Source: Zygnema cylindricum (taxonomy: Eukaryota > Streptophyta > Zygnematophyceae > Zygnematales > Zygnemataceae). From it: a stretch of 64,000 nucleotides of DNA. This document shows positions 1 through 10,787 of this stretch, piece by piece. Made by a program: the position numbers and the translations under genes. Position 1 is the stretch's first letter. Each line of letters starts with the position of its first letter. The notes beneath the pieces are model-generated. The model was not told where the DNA came from. It ran no database searches and saw only the letters and a program-made list of their open reading frames with translations. The stretch lies in the NCBI GenBank assembly GCA_037447655.1, contig JBBHKE010001036.1:43436-107435 (forward strand), in the 5' to 3' direction.

Positions 1-1250
1 CTGCTTTTTGCATGACCAAGAGATAAGACCATTGCCCAAAAAAAAGCACGAGTCAGTGGTGGAACGGCGGGAAAACTCATCTTGTGCCCAATCTGAATCA
101 ACAAAACCCGTAAGAGTACAAGAGCCAGAGGAATAATATGTAAGACAAAGAGTTTTAGTGCCTTTTAGATAACGAAAGACACGTTTGGCTGCAGCAAGAT
201 GATCAAGAGAGGGACGATGGAGGAATTGACTGATTTTAGTGACTGATGTGGCAATGTCAGGATGGGTGGCCAGCATGGCGTACTTAAGGGCTCCGACCAT
301 TGAGCGGTAAGTGGAATGGAGGGAAAGAGAGAGAAGAGAATCAGTGGAAGGGAGGAGAGGGGCATTGGAATCTAAAGGAGTGGAAAAGAAGGAGCAGTCT
401 GCCATGCCAAAGTGTTCCAAAAGATCAAAGATAAAGGTCTTTTGAGAGAGTGAGAGGGTGCGAGCTGAGCGGTTACGAGAAACTTGAATGCCCAAATAAT
501 ACGTGAGCTCACCTAGATCAGCCATGTTAAAGTGGGTTTGAAGAAGAGATTTGACAGTAAAGATTTTAGAGAGAGAAGGACCAACAAGAAGTAGATCATC
601 GACAAAGATGGCAACATTGATCAAGGAGGTGCCAGAGCCCGAGAGTAAATGCTAAAATCAGCATCAATTCGGGTAAATCCTTCTTTCCGCATAATAGCAT
701 CTATAGTATGGTTCCATACACGAGGGGATTGTTTTAATCCATAAATTGTTTTAATGAGATGGCAAACCAGATGCTCAGATCAGGGGAAATATAGCCCTCA
801 CGCTGATGCATGTAAATGTCCTCAAACAAGATCCCATTTAAGAAGGCATTCTTAACATCCATCTAATGAACATGGAAATCATGTTCAGTAACTAAAGAAA
901 GTAAAGTGCGGGTAGATGTCAACCAAGCAACTGGAGCAAAGGTTTAAGTAAAATGTATACCTTCAATTTGGGAAAAGCCCTTCGCCACCATGCGAGCTTT
1001 GTATTTGTCCATGGATCCATTGCCTTTCTGTTTTACACTAAAGACCCATTTTGAGCCGATTCCCTTTTTTCCAGGGGGAAGGGGAACAAGATTCCATGTT
1101 TTGTTGGAAATTAAGGCATTGAATTCAGCATCATCGGCAATTTTCCAAAAGAAGGCATGAGGAAGTTTAAGGGCAGATTTGAGAGAGAGAGGGGCTAAAA
1201 TAAGAGAGGCAGAGGCCCCAGCCGAGTAAGCGTAAGCAAGAGAGGAATGG
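1..1250 (-). pseudogene. E1 reverse transcriptase-RNase H remnant
   Basis: No long frame remains, but reverse-strand translation in pieces gives recognisable copia RT. An IFVDDLLLVGP segment around 580-615 is the catalytic YVDD box with Tyr replaced by Phe. Sequence near 720-860 and 930-1090 corresponds to the conserved copia blocks around the LKQSPR and KWVFK regions. The first 60 bases fall in the RNase H segment that ends with the SWSSR-type motif. Several frameshifts separate these blocks, so it cannot make an active enzyme. The assignment rests on motif order and on its position after the integrase. Confidence 0.65.
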
Positions 1251-1534
1251 CCTATGGAGGTAGTAAGCCAAGAGGGGGGAACTCTAGGGCGTGCGGGCTT
1301 ACGAGGAGGTAAAAGAGAGGGCTCAGGAAGAGGGGAAGTCTCAAGTTCGGGGGGTGAAGGCTCAAGAGGAGTAAAAGGCCAAGAAAGAGGTGAGTGGGAA
1401 AAAATTGTGGGGGAAAGATTGTCAAAAAGAGGATCATCTTGAAAAAGAGGGATAAAGGAGGTAGTATCTTCGGAATTTGTGACAAGATGAGAAAGAAGGG
1501 CAGTTGATTGGCTAGCAGAAATGATGGGAGAAGC

Positions 1535-2539
1535 CTAGAAGACAACAGGGGTAGGAGAAGATGGAGGAGGGGGGTGACTTGAAGATAATGAGGGAAAAAA
1601 TACGGGAGGACTAGGAGGAGAGGAGTGGGAATGTTTAAGGTAGGTGAGGTTAGGTGGCTGAAGAGATTGAAGGGGAAGTTTTGGAAGAAGAGGGGAAGGG
1701 AAAGGAGTACGAAACAAGGTTTGGGGAAGTGGCGTTTCGTTGAAAGTTACTTCTCTAGTGGTGATGACGCGATTTTGAGAAGGACTCAAGATGCGGTACC
1801 CTTTGGAATTTGGAGCGTAACCAACAAAAATGCGACGAAATGCGCGGGCACCCAATTTGCCGTCAGATTGGAGAAGGCCTTTATACCACGCTTCACATCC
1901 AAGGTTTCGAAGGTGACGTATATCTGGTTTAACAAAGGACCACGCTTCCATTGGAGTAGATTTTTGTAAAGCGTTAGTGAGACAAAGATTGCGTAAGTAA
2001 TTTGCGCAAACGACAGCCTCTGCCCAAAATTCATAAGGCAAATTAGAAAGGTATAGCATGTAGCATGACATGTCATGTAATGTACGATTGTACCTTTCAG
2101 CAATGTCGTTTTGCTGTGGCGTTCGAGGCGCCGTTAAATGACGCGAGATTCTATGTTGTATGAGGAATTCACAATATTGGTTGGACAAAAATTCGCCACC
2201 GTTGTCACTGCGCAAGACCTTGATTCGTTTGTTGTGACAATTTTCTGCCAACGCGTTAAATTCCTAAAATCATGCAAAAGTGTCAGATTTATGACAAATT
2301 GGATACAAGTGTGAAAAACGAGTGGCGTGGTTAATGAAAGTGACAAAATAAAGGGATCCACTGTAGCTACGTGTGCACATGGGTCCACATACATCCGTAT
2401 GTACAAGTGCAAGGGGTTCAGTGATGACAGTAGTGCTACTGGGAAATGAGAGACACAACATTTTTCCTTGAACGCAACCGTGACAAAAATCCAAAGATTT
2501 GTTAGAAAACGAATTTATTCTGATTACAAGATTTGGCAA
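1535..2539 (-). pseudogene. E1 integrase core
   Basis: Two frames (2539-2270 and 2251-1535) together encode the copia integrase (rve) domain. The first carries the GAG-pre-integrase tail CHGCVQGK and the first catalytic Asp in LVHTDVCGPM. The second carries the second Asp in LRSDNGGEF and the catalytic Glu region TPQQNDIAERYNRTL. It continues through the usual FWAEAV block and the SKGYRI block of the integrase C-terminus, then a Pro/Ser-rich linker. A frameshift near 2255-2270 separates the halves. The catalytic residues look intact in both halves, so decay is by frame loss rather than active-site mutation. Confidence 0.85.
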
Positions 2540-2581
2540 AGTACTTAAACTTTCGCTATTTAAATGACCATATCTTAAATG

Positions 2582-3394
2582 CTAAAAAGAAAAAAAATTG
2601 ACGCTAGCTCTTAAAGCAAATATCTTGGGTGTACTATACGATTGTAAGACGTACATAGAATCTCGTGCTACGCGAAATCGTATAGTACTATTGTCTTTTC
2701 TATCAAGAAACATTACTCTATCATTAATAAATTCAACTTTTAAGGCGTCATAAGTGGCGACTTTTACAAACAATAGATTCCTAGCTAGACCAAGAACAAA
2801 GAGTACGTTGTGAATGTGAATAGACACATTAGGGACTTTTACATCGCTAGTATAAGTAGCCAACACAATGCGGTCGTCTCCTAAGGGAATCTGCATAGGA
2901 GATGATAAGGGAGAAAGGTGAGTGAACCAGTTGGATCGTGGTGAAAGGTGGTGACTAGCGCCACTATCTACTAGCCAATCGTAAGGGGTTTGAGATAGAA
3001 AAGCGTACCCTTGTGGAAATTGAGTCTCCGGGGTGACAGAATTTGGGATATAATGGGTAACATTGCCATACCCAAATTCTGGTGAGGGAGGGATGACAAA
3101 AGGGGAGGCTATTGGAGTGGGATAATTAGAGGGAAAATATGGGGAGAAAGCGGTCGACCAAGGAAGGTTAACGGAGTTTGAAGAGGCATAGTGCGCTGCG
3201 GCGTTGGAAGATTGTGGGAAGGATGGAGAAGGGGAATAATGGTGAGGATAAGGAAAATTTGGAAGGAAAAAAGGGTGATGAGGGAATGGGGGGGTGGGAA
3301 GAACTCGTGGGGTGGCATTGGCAACGTTGACATTTCCTCCATTTTTAGGGAAATTGGAAGCCTCGGTTGTTTCCGCCTCGCGAATTTTCGACAT
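2582..3394 (-). pseudogene. E1 gag C-terminus with protease and pre-integrase domain
   Basis: A 270-codon frame. Its first half is Pro/Ser/Phe-rich linker typical of the gag-protease junction. The aspartic protease motif WLVDSGASHHL follows at about residue 138, then the pre-integrase beta-rich region. It overlaps the preceding gag frame, where a zinc knuckle CAYCKTKEHSVEEC (CX2CX4HX4C) lies near 3435-3390, so the two frames were once one polyprotein. The frame ends about 40 bases before the integrase frame. Confidence 0.8.
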
Positions 3395-4169
3395 TCTTCA
3401 ACGGAGTGTTCCTTTGTTTTGCAGTAAGCACAAAACAAACGCTGTACCCCCCCCTCGAAATAGTTTTTCTGATTTTCAGCAATAAAAGAATTTGCATGAG
3501 AGAGATTTGGAGTGAATAAAAGAGAAGTTTTGTCTCTTCATGCAAAATTTTTGTACAAAGGGAGTGAAAGGGAATGGATTGGTCTAGATTGTCTAACGAG
3601 GAAATGAAAGGGGAAAAGGTTTTAGGGAGTCCCCCCAAAAGGGTAGAAGAGAGGTCCTCGTCGGAAAGATGGACGCCTATCATGGTGCATTTTCCGGTTG
3701 ACAATTCGACTGTACTAATCCAATCCTTCATGGATTCCGTTTGTTTTTTCATGGAGTTAAAAAACGCTCATTTTTGAATTCGGCGAGCGGCCCATCCGGT
3801 TTGAATGTAAGTTGCTTGAAGACGATTCCAAGCATCGGCGAAAGAGGAGGTGCCACGAATAAGACGAGTGCCCTCGGTAGTAAGTGACATCACTAGGCGA
3901 GCATGCGCATCCTCATCCTTTTGTTTCCATGCAGCTATTGCTAACTCTTTTGTAGCTTTTTCAACTAGTGTATCAGTAGAGGAAATGATAGGAGGTTTTG
4001 AAATTCCTATAAAATGGTCCCAAATCTTCTCAAGTTTGAAAAAATGCATGGCTGAAAATGACCAATCATAGAAGTTTTTGCCATCAAACTTCTGGATACT
4101 ATTAGAAGTGGCATGGCCGGGCCCATAACCTATTGGAGGTGGATTGGCTAAAGCCATGAAATTGTACAC
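3345..4169 (-). pseudogene. E1 gag
   Basis: Two overlapping frames (4169-3768 and 3752-3345) give the copia gag (UBN2-type) N-terminal region, with FDGKNFYDWSFSAM, WKQKDEDAHARLVM and the ADAWNRLQATY block, followed by the segment ending in the zinc knuckle. A frame break lies near 3760. The first in-frame ATG of the GYGPGHATS reading frame lies inside the LTR, so translation may begin upstream of the primer-binding site, as also seen in element ET. Confidence 0.8.
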
Positions 4170-4710
4170 AAGAGAAAAATCAATGCATTGGAGAGAGAAA
4201 TTGATTTGTATTTGGGGATGATTTCATTGAGTGAGAATAGTCACTTATATACAAAATACACAGTGCTAATTACTTTGGAGTCTAAGCGCTCTTTGGTGCG
4301 CTGTAACTAAAGGATCCTAGTCAAGATTCTAGTACATCTGGTCAACATTTTACATGACTAGATTCTAATTTATGTAGTCTAGATTCTAACGTAAGTTAGA
4401 TTGTAACGGATTGACTTTAGGTCGGCAATGTACAAAAGTAATTAAGACCTAAAGTAACGAAGTAGACTCAAGCGACAAAGAGTACGAAAAACAAAATGAA
4501 AGTACAAAAAGACAAAAAGAAAACATACGTAAAAATAGAGACCGTCGCCCAAAGAACTTGTACGTAGGGCGACAAGACTGGATCGACGCATGTAGAGTAC
4601 GAAGAAAACCAAGACCGGACCGGCCCATGTAATGATGGGTACGGACGAGACCAAGACCAGACCGACGTATGACGAGTACGGACAGACGTAACGCTAAATG
4701 ACCCTTAACA
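4131..4710 (-). repeat. E1 5' LTR (about 580 bp)
   Basis: The inner edge at 4131 is set by the primer-binding site that follows directly. On the element strand the LTR ends in CCAATA. The outer edge at 4710 is inferred from a TGTTAAGG start. A TATA-like TATATAAGTG on the element strand near 4238-4229 fits an LTR promoter. There is no second copy in the window, so the outer boundary is provisional. Confidence 0.55.
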
Positions 4711-5640
4711 ACCACCTTAAGTCCAATGGATTTAAGTCACATGCCGCCACCTTGGCAAGCACTAACCCTTAACTACTTCACCCTGTGAAGACTAGACTCC
4801 CTTGATTCTGACTCAAAAATGAATGACAAATCTGCTCATCAGAGCAGAAGTTATTTCTATTCAAAGACAACTCTTTTATATAGATGCTCTCAAAGAAAGT
4901 GAAATTTTGTGGGCTCGTTTGTCCTCACAGAAATTCATAGCTGACTACTACCTAATGACAACCCACTATGATCAAGTAACTTAGTCCGCGTGTTACTACC
5001 CTAGCAAGCAACAGTTCCCAAAATTCACTCCTGTGAAGACGAGACTCCTCTCGGTGTGACTCAAAAACAATCATTGAATTTGCTCATCTGAGCAGTTAGT
5101 TGTTGTTGTCAAAGATAGCTCTTTAACACAGATGCTCTCACAAAGAGAGGGCACTAAAAAATGTCTTAGTCCTAAGAACCTAATCACATCCGCTACCTAC
5201 TAACCCTCCAAGGTTCAGATGACAGTAAAGTACAAATATACACAAAATAACAGTATGAGCCAGAAGTCGCCTTAGATTTTGTAAGGCTTTGTACGGCATC
5301 AATCTGCATCAGCCATCTAGCACAAATGACGTTATGGTTTTGTTTGCTTCTCCACCTACATCTTGTAGGATCCTGCGACGTGTCAATCCGTAGTACTTTT
5401 GGCGTAAACCGCCAAAAGAACATTCCAAGTAGTCGGCACCAATATGGGTTGTCTGATCAAATGTCCAACTTTCATTTTCGTCCGTCCATGTATGGAGCTT
5501 ACAAAATGTTGTATGCGCTTGTTTATTTGATCCCTACCATGTGCGAAATGTAGTTTCATTCTGTTAAATGAATTTCTCCACGTGGACTCTTTATTGTGGA
5601 TTTGCGCCCAATGTACGTAATGGTTTTTCTACATCACTTG
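4711..5640. other. Intergenic stretch with a degenerate tandem repeat; no gene seen
   Basis: I see no gene here. Two diverged copies of a unit of roughly 230-240 bp can be followed at about 4750-4920 and 4990-5155. They share CTGTGAAGAC, GACTCAAAAA, GCTCATC(A/T)GAGCAG and the GATGCTCTCA(A/C)A block. Short frames on both strands have no recognisable domain. Confidence 0.5.
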
Positions 5641-6436
5641 TGTAGGGACAACGGCTAGGGTGACTGATGGAGACTCTGAAGGACTGAGGATCAAACCCCG
5701 GATAGTCCACTGCTTTTGGTAAGGACTAATCCTATCTCTTTCCCTCCCCTTACTTTGTCATCCTAAAAACCAAGGCGCCAGCCATGGTGTTTCTCTGATT
5801 GTTCCTATAGCTAGGCGAATACAAAATGAGATAGATTCTTGTTACCTTTATCAACACTCCCTTTATTTTTTGGTCACATTGTTTGTTCCAAAAATTTAAT
5901 TTTGGAGATGGAACAAATTTTGTCATCATATCGGCCATCATTTGTCCATCAGGTTTATACACCAATTACAACATAATATTTTCTAATTTTTCTCTCACAA
6001 AGCTTAATCTAATATCCATTTGTTTTTCTTTAAATTGGGTTTTTAGATTTGTTGGAATTGCAATTGCACCTTGAGTATGAAATAAAATATTTTGAAACCC
6101 ACTCTTCACAAATCTTGGTTCTTAAAACCAGGATTTTACCCGTATTAGTTCTTTAACAACTCCACAGGAATCCACATACTCAACCTCAATTACTACCTCA
6201 TCACCCTATTAGCTGCCTCCCAGTCTGTCTTTCTATGCTTATGTCTTTCTATGATTATTCAAACTCCAACTGCGTACTCCAACTGTTGCTGCTATATCTG
6301 GTCTTGTACAGTTTATAAAGTAAATCAAACTACCTACAATTTGTCGATAAGAAATATTCTTCATTAATTCTTTTTCCTCTCGACTCATCTAATCGTCTAA
6401 AATTATCACACCTCCTTTAGCATTTATTTCATTGAT
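5641..6436 (-). mobile_element. Fragment of an E2-family copia element (RT end, RNase H end, 3' LTR)
   Basis: Reverse-strand translation of about 6420-6220 gives a decayed block whose spine matches E2: DDQMS.EE, YRQ.VGSLIYF.NCTRPDIAA. Sequence 5965-5860 gives the RNase H end with MADMMTK and SPKL, as at the end of E2. A purine tract AAAGGGAG then abuts TGTTGATAAAGG on the element strand at 5856, the likely start of a short 3' LTR reaching to about 5641. The fragment is cut at 6437 by E3. The part between these blocks is missing or too decayed to follow. Confidence 0.65.
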
Positions 6437-8460
6437 TGATAGGAATAAGAGTCATTCACAATGGGCTCACAATGACATAAATGTCTCAATGCCGAAGCGA
6501 AATTAAAATGAAATCAAACATTATGACACAATGAAAACTCATAATCCAAGATAGAGGTCGATTTAATACTCAATGAAATAAACTCATGTTATCTCAATCC
6601 TTTACTCAAACATTATACTTCTCTTATTTTATTATTACTTAGTTGATTCCTAATTTTCTTCCTAATTAATTTAATCTAACTCACACGGTTGCTTTTTAAT
6701 TTAGCCGTGAAAACGATCTAGAACATTAACTCTAGAAGTGTCTAAATGTATTTAGACGCAAATATGGTACAACGCAAAGTGAAACTACTAGAAACTAAAC
6801 TGACAAAGTCATGTACAACAAACTTAACTTAAACAAAACGAAATTACTAGACGTACGTCGCGCGAAAGAAACTTCTCGAAGTACTAATCTAGAACTCAAA
6901 CAAAACAAATCAAATCTAATCTAATCGTGTACACGTGAAATGTACACGCAAGAAATACTAAATCAAAATAAATAAAACAAAACCGAATCCGCGAAGTGAC
7001 GAACGACTAAATCTAATCCATGTTGTTTTTGAAGATTTAGTTTCGTGCGTACGTGAAATTTGGTGCGCACGCGACGTTTCATGCGTATATATTTTACATG
7101 ATGTACTGTGGAGTTTTGAACAGATTTACGGTTCGGGGGAGTTAGTGTACGAGCAAAATTAAAGTGACGTGTGAGTGGCGTGAACAAACATTTGAAAATG
7201 TACGGCGGATCGCGAAGTGATCCGATATAAAATATGAATTGTTTGAAACGTATGAAGTACAAATAAAGTGACGCGAACAAGCGTACGAAAAATATGGAAT
7301 GTGCTGGGAAATGGACGGTGGATCGCGAAGCGATCCGATGTAAAATATTTGAAGAGGTTGAAATGTACGCCGCAAGTACAAAACATAATGCGACAGGCGA
7401 CATTTATGGAAAAGAGCGTGACACGACGGTATATATATTTTATTTGCGACGGTTGCACTTATTGCAAACAACACGATTTCGGTACGAGTAGGATTTCGAA
7501 GGTACAAGATCATTTCGGCAAGTGGTTCGAGTTACACGTGGAGGTCCGACGGCGTCCGCTGCTATTTTACAAGGGTTCGTACGTATGTGATGACAGATTA
7601 CTGCGTGGACTTATCGACAAGTGACTAAGCAAGTTGTCAATTATGACGCGGATTTGTGGATGCGTCGGTGTAATTATTTGAAACATCAATATTTTGTTTT
7701 ATGCGAACTAATGATTTAGTGTTGATTAAAATAGTTATATTTTACGTGATTAATGAGGATATCGACACTTTAATTTATGTGTCGTATTTGCAGACAAGTG
7801 TACGCTTACGATTGCTTGACTTTCAGGTGTACGCTTACGATTAGTTTTTCTTAGTAATTGGTTATTATGGTTAAATAGGACTTAATGACATTTACGTAAT
7901 TTATGTTGGTTATTTTGACACTTAGTGATTCGTTGACAGCTCACAAGTGTATATATAGGAATGAGCTTTGTTAGAAATGATTCATCAATGCTGGTTAGAA
8001 AAATAGGGACCAAAGATGTAGTATTTTAGGGTTGTCGATTAGGTCATGCACTTTGAATGGTATAATGATTATTTGATTATACTTTGATTACACTTTTGTT
8101 TATGTGTGATGCATTTGTTTGTTATTATTTATTTATGTTATATAATATATGTTTGATATGCACTGTTTATGCATTTGTCCTAGGGTTTGTTTATGTCGAT
8201 TATTCCATCAAACCTTAGATGTTGTCATAGGGTTTATTTATGTTGATTATTCCATGAAACCCTAAATGTTGTTTGTTGCGTCTGTGTACGCATATGGAGG
8301 ATGCATTTCAAATGATTGTTCATTGGCCTAGCTTTGCTTAGCTTCTTGCATGATAGTTTAGGTTGCTTCTGCACTCTATTTTAGACCAAAGAACAACAAT
8401 CCACACTAACTACAAACCAACATTACGTGAACATAGATTATAACATTCTAAATCTTAACA
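6437..8460 (-). repeat. E3 3' LTR carrying a nested solo LTR
   Basis: Positions 6437-7020 and 8399-8460 match the E3 5' LTR at 19135-19782 in order. Shared landmarks include TGATAGGAATAAGAG at the start and ACGTAGAT-type sequence near the end. On the element strand the purine tract GAGAGGGGGG directly precedes the LTR start at 8460. The insert at 7021-8398 is described separately. Confidence 0.85.
7021..8398. repeat. Solo LTR (1378 bp) nested in the E3 LTR, TSD ATCCA
   Basis: The insert begins TGTTGTT and ends AACAACA, a perfect 7-bp terminal inverted repeat of TG...CA type. It is flanked on both sides by ATCCA (7016-7020 and 8399-8403). The uninterrupted E3 LTR at the other end of the element has only one copy of this target. 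A TATA-like GTATATATAGG lies at about 7947. No internal element sequence is present, so this looks like a solo LTR from LTR-LTR recombination. Its family has no other member in the window. Confidence 0.8.
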
Positions 8461-8566
8461 ACCCCCCTCTCAAAGTTATATCTATACTAAATCTTAACCA
8501 AACTCAAAATAATCTTAACTTAGGCCTTCGTCTCATAAAGACATCATACATAGCACCTTTTGTTAA

Positions 8567-9573
8567 TGTTGAAATAAGTAGTTTTTGGTGTATTTTCTGG
8601 TCTAAAACTTAATAGCGGAAACATATAAAGAATATGTAGGCAGCCTGCCTCCATCTCTTCTCTCTTGCCCCCATACTTGTTGTAGTCACTGAAGGACAGC
8701 GAGAGCGATAGAGCCATGGCTGCCTCAGCTCCATAGGAAGGACTAAAGAGTGATTTAAGTAACTCTCAACAAAAGGTTGACTCCGGCAGGACTCGAACCC
8801 CCGACCGGCAGAGCGCGGCGTAGCCGTTAGCTCTAACCAATCTGTTGTAGAAGTCCGTTAGGAGATATAGGGTTTCATTAAAATTTAAACTATTGTATAA
8901 TAGAGAAACCATTTAACTATAATATGGACGAATGGACATAGAACTTGTTAAGATTTAGTGCGAACGACATTTCTCACGAAACAAATGAAACGGACATTTG
9001 TTTTAAACAGTCGACATTCAATGTCGGATTTAATCTGACAGTGCACATCATCGCCGAGATTGCGGAATGGTCACTTTGAATTTTATGGACGTGGCATGAC
9101 GTGGCGCCGCGTGGAAGGATAACATTCGGTCGCGAGAATTCAGGATATATACGAACGAGTGGAAAAGTGACACGCGTCCACTCAGTAGCCTTATCGTACA
9201 CCAGCCGTACAAAAAGGACATCGACCGTAGTACCTTTATGTACTGTACAGTAATATGACTGGTTCGTACTTCAGTAGATAGGGGTTGTGAGAGAGGTTTA
9301 GGACTTAGGAAATTTTGGTAGATAGTCACCTCTCTCTAAAGAGAGCTTTGTATAAAATTGGCATTTTTGCCGGCTCATAACTAATCGGCTGGTTGGCCAT
9401 TTTTCAGTGATTCTTTTTGCTACGGACTCAAAAGAGTCCAGGCTGCATAGGGGTGCAGTCAAATTGTTATTTTGCCTTTCTGGACACCAGTGGTTGTGGC
9501 TTGAAGTGGGTTAGTTAAATACTATCTAGAGGCTTCCTGTATTCTGTGGTCCAATGGAGGACACAGTATTGTA
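8567..9573 (+). repeat. E2 5' LTR
   Basis: This pairs with 13890-14897. Both copies share the start TGTTGAAATAAGTAG and the sequence around AGGCAGCC, AGCGATAGA and CTCTCTAAAGAGAGC. The last base pair differs (TA here, CA in the 3' copy), so the 5' LTR end has probably mutated from TG...CA. Confidence 0.92.
8778..8856 (-). other. tRNA-like segment inside the E2 LTR
   Basis: On the minus strand 79 bases resemble a tRNA. The D-arm-like part is CAGATTGGTTAGAGC, and the T-arm GGGGGTTCGAGTCC contains an exact Pol III B box GGTTCGAGTCC (8799-8789). The two ends (GGACTTC and GGAGTCA) could partly pair as an acceptor stem. The D stem and anticodon stem do not fold well, so it is more likely tRNA-derived or tRNA-mimicking than a working tRNA gene. 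The 3' LTR has the matching segment at about 14101-14170. Confidence 0.4.
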
Positions 9574-9588
9574 GGTTATGGGCCCACC
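9574..9588 (+). other. E2 primer-binding site matching the initiator tRNA anticodon arm
   Basis: GGTTATGGGCCCACC directly follows the LTR. It is the reverse complement of the plant initiator tRNA-Met anticodon stem-loop (GGTGGGCCCATAACC). This is the half-tRNA priming arrangement known from Drosophila copia and yeast Ty5. The ATG at 9578 inside the PBS is also the first codon of the gag-like frame. Confidence 0.7.
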
Positions 9589-10772
9589 CTTTAGGGTGCC
9601 CACCTTCAATGGATCTAGGTTCATCTATTGGGAATATATGATGATGGGAGCTTTGTGCGAAAAACGATACTGGGGTATCGTTAGTGGACAAGTGAAACAT
9701 CCACCTTTGGGAACTCCACCAAGATTTCGAGGAGTAAGGTTTCTGCAACAACGCCTGCCTCAGCGGAGGAGGCATATGATAGGGAGAGCAGTGTGTCCGA
9801 AAAAGGGAAAGAGAAAGAGACACCCCTCACTCCTATTTGCCACAATACCATGAGCGGCAACCGTGAAGACCGGGCAGAACAATACTCAAATGTGGGAGGA
9901 TGTAAACATGGCTGCCAAGAACTTTATTCTCATACACCTCACTTAAGCTTTGGCCACTCTTCATCTTCACATTTACAAGGCCGAGGAGTTGTGGGTGAGT
10001 TTGGTGGAGATTTATAGAGCTGGAACTATTTAGGAGCTCCAGTTGGTTGAGCAAAAGATAGTGAGTTACACTTACAAAGGAGGAAAGATGTTAGATTACT
10101 GTAATGATCTTTCTTGTTTGTGTATGGAGATGGAAAGTGCCGGGTGGACAGGTACAATGAAAATGAAAATTAACACTCATATCATGAAATTACTAGATGA
10201 GTTCGAGAACATAGTGTATCAAGTACAGGAAATGCCTGATAGTTCATAGAAATGGAACACAGTGGTCAGGATGATACTTCAAAAACACATTGGAGATTAG
10301 GAGAGGAGGGAAAAGCATTCAAGCTCTAGCTGCAGGAGGGGACCGATGGGGGAAGGACCCGAAGAAAACTTACAAAGGGGAAAGAGATTCATCTGGGGGG
10401 CCGAGGCCCCCAAAGGGTCTTTGTCATTTTTGCAAAAAGCTGGGACACTTCATGGTAGATTATGTCAAGCTGTCGGAGCTGAGGCTCCAAAAGAACCGTG
10501 GAGGGGGTTTTTCCGGAGGGAAGAAAAAGGCACTTGTGGTTATAAAAGTGACAAGAGAAACCGAGGATGAGTCCTCTAAGGAGGATGGGGAGCTTCTTCT
10601 TGACGAGAGCCAGGAGGAGAAGGAGATCCCTCGCAGACAAAAGTGTGCCCTTGGAGCAATTCGGGAAGATCCACAAGAAGGATGGATAATCGAATCAGGT
10701 GCATCCATGGATATGTGTCGTGATAAAGAACTCTTCACTAACCTAAGAAAGATCCCTACTGTAGAAATATAG
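9578..10772 (+). pseudogene. E2 gag and start of protease
   Basis: The frame starting in the PBS gives MGPPFRVPTFNGSRF.YWEY, a typical copia gag N-terminus. It then breaks, and gag resumes at 10043-10249 and 10290-10772. A zinc knuckle CHFCKKLGHFMVDY has the right spacing, but its last Cys is Tyr. The protease motif reads WIIESGASMDM, so the catalytic Asp of DSGA is Glu. Together with the frame breaks this makes the product inactive. Confidence 0.8.
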
Positions 10773-10787
10773 TATGGGGATGGGAGA

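Larger units (their letters stand above)
1..4710 (-). mobile_element. E1: Ty1/copia LTR retrotransposon, 3' end beyond the window
   Basis: Reading right to left, the order is 5' LTR (4710-4131), a primer-binding site directly abutting it (4130-4118), gag, protease, integrase, then reverse transcriptase and RNase H down to position 1. Integrase upstream of RT is the copia order. The element is decayed: gag, protease, integrase and RT lie in different frames and the RT part is open only in short pieces. The 3' LTR is outside the window, so no target duplication can be checked. The PBS reads GGTTATGGGCCC, complementary to the anticodon arm of plant initiator tRNA-Met rather than to its 3' end. 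Confidence 0.88.

Noticed and set aside
4750-5155. Possible CRISPR-like or satellite array
   Set aside because: There are only two diverged units and no conserved short repeat with unique spacers, in a eukaryotic setting.
5660-5720. Second tRNA-like motif (GGTTTGATCC on the minus strand)
   Set aside because: Only a loose B-box match, no D arm and no stem pairing.
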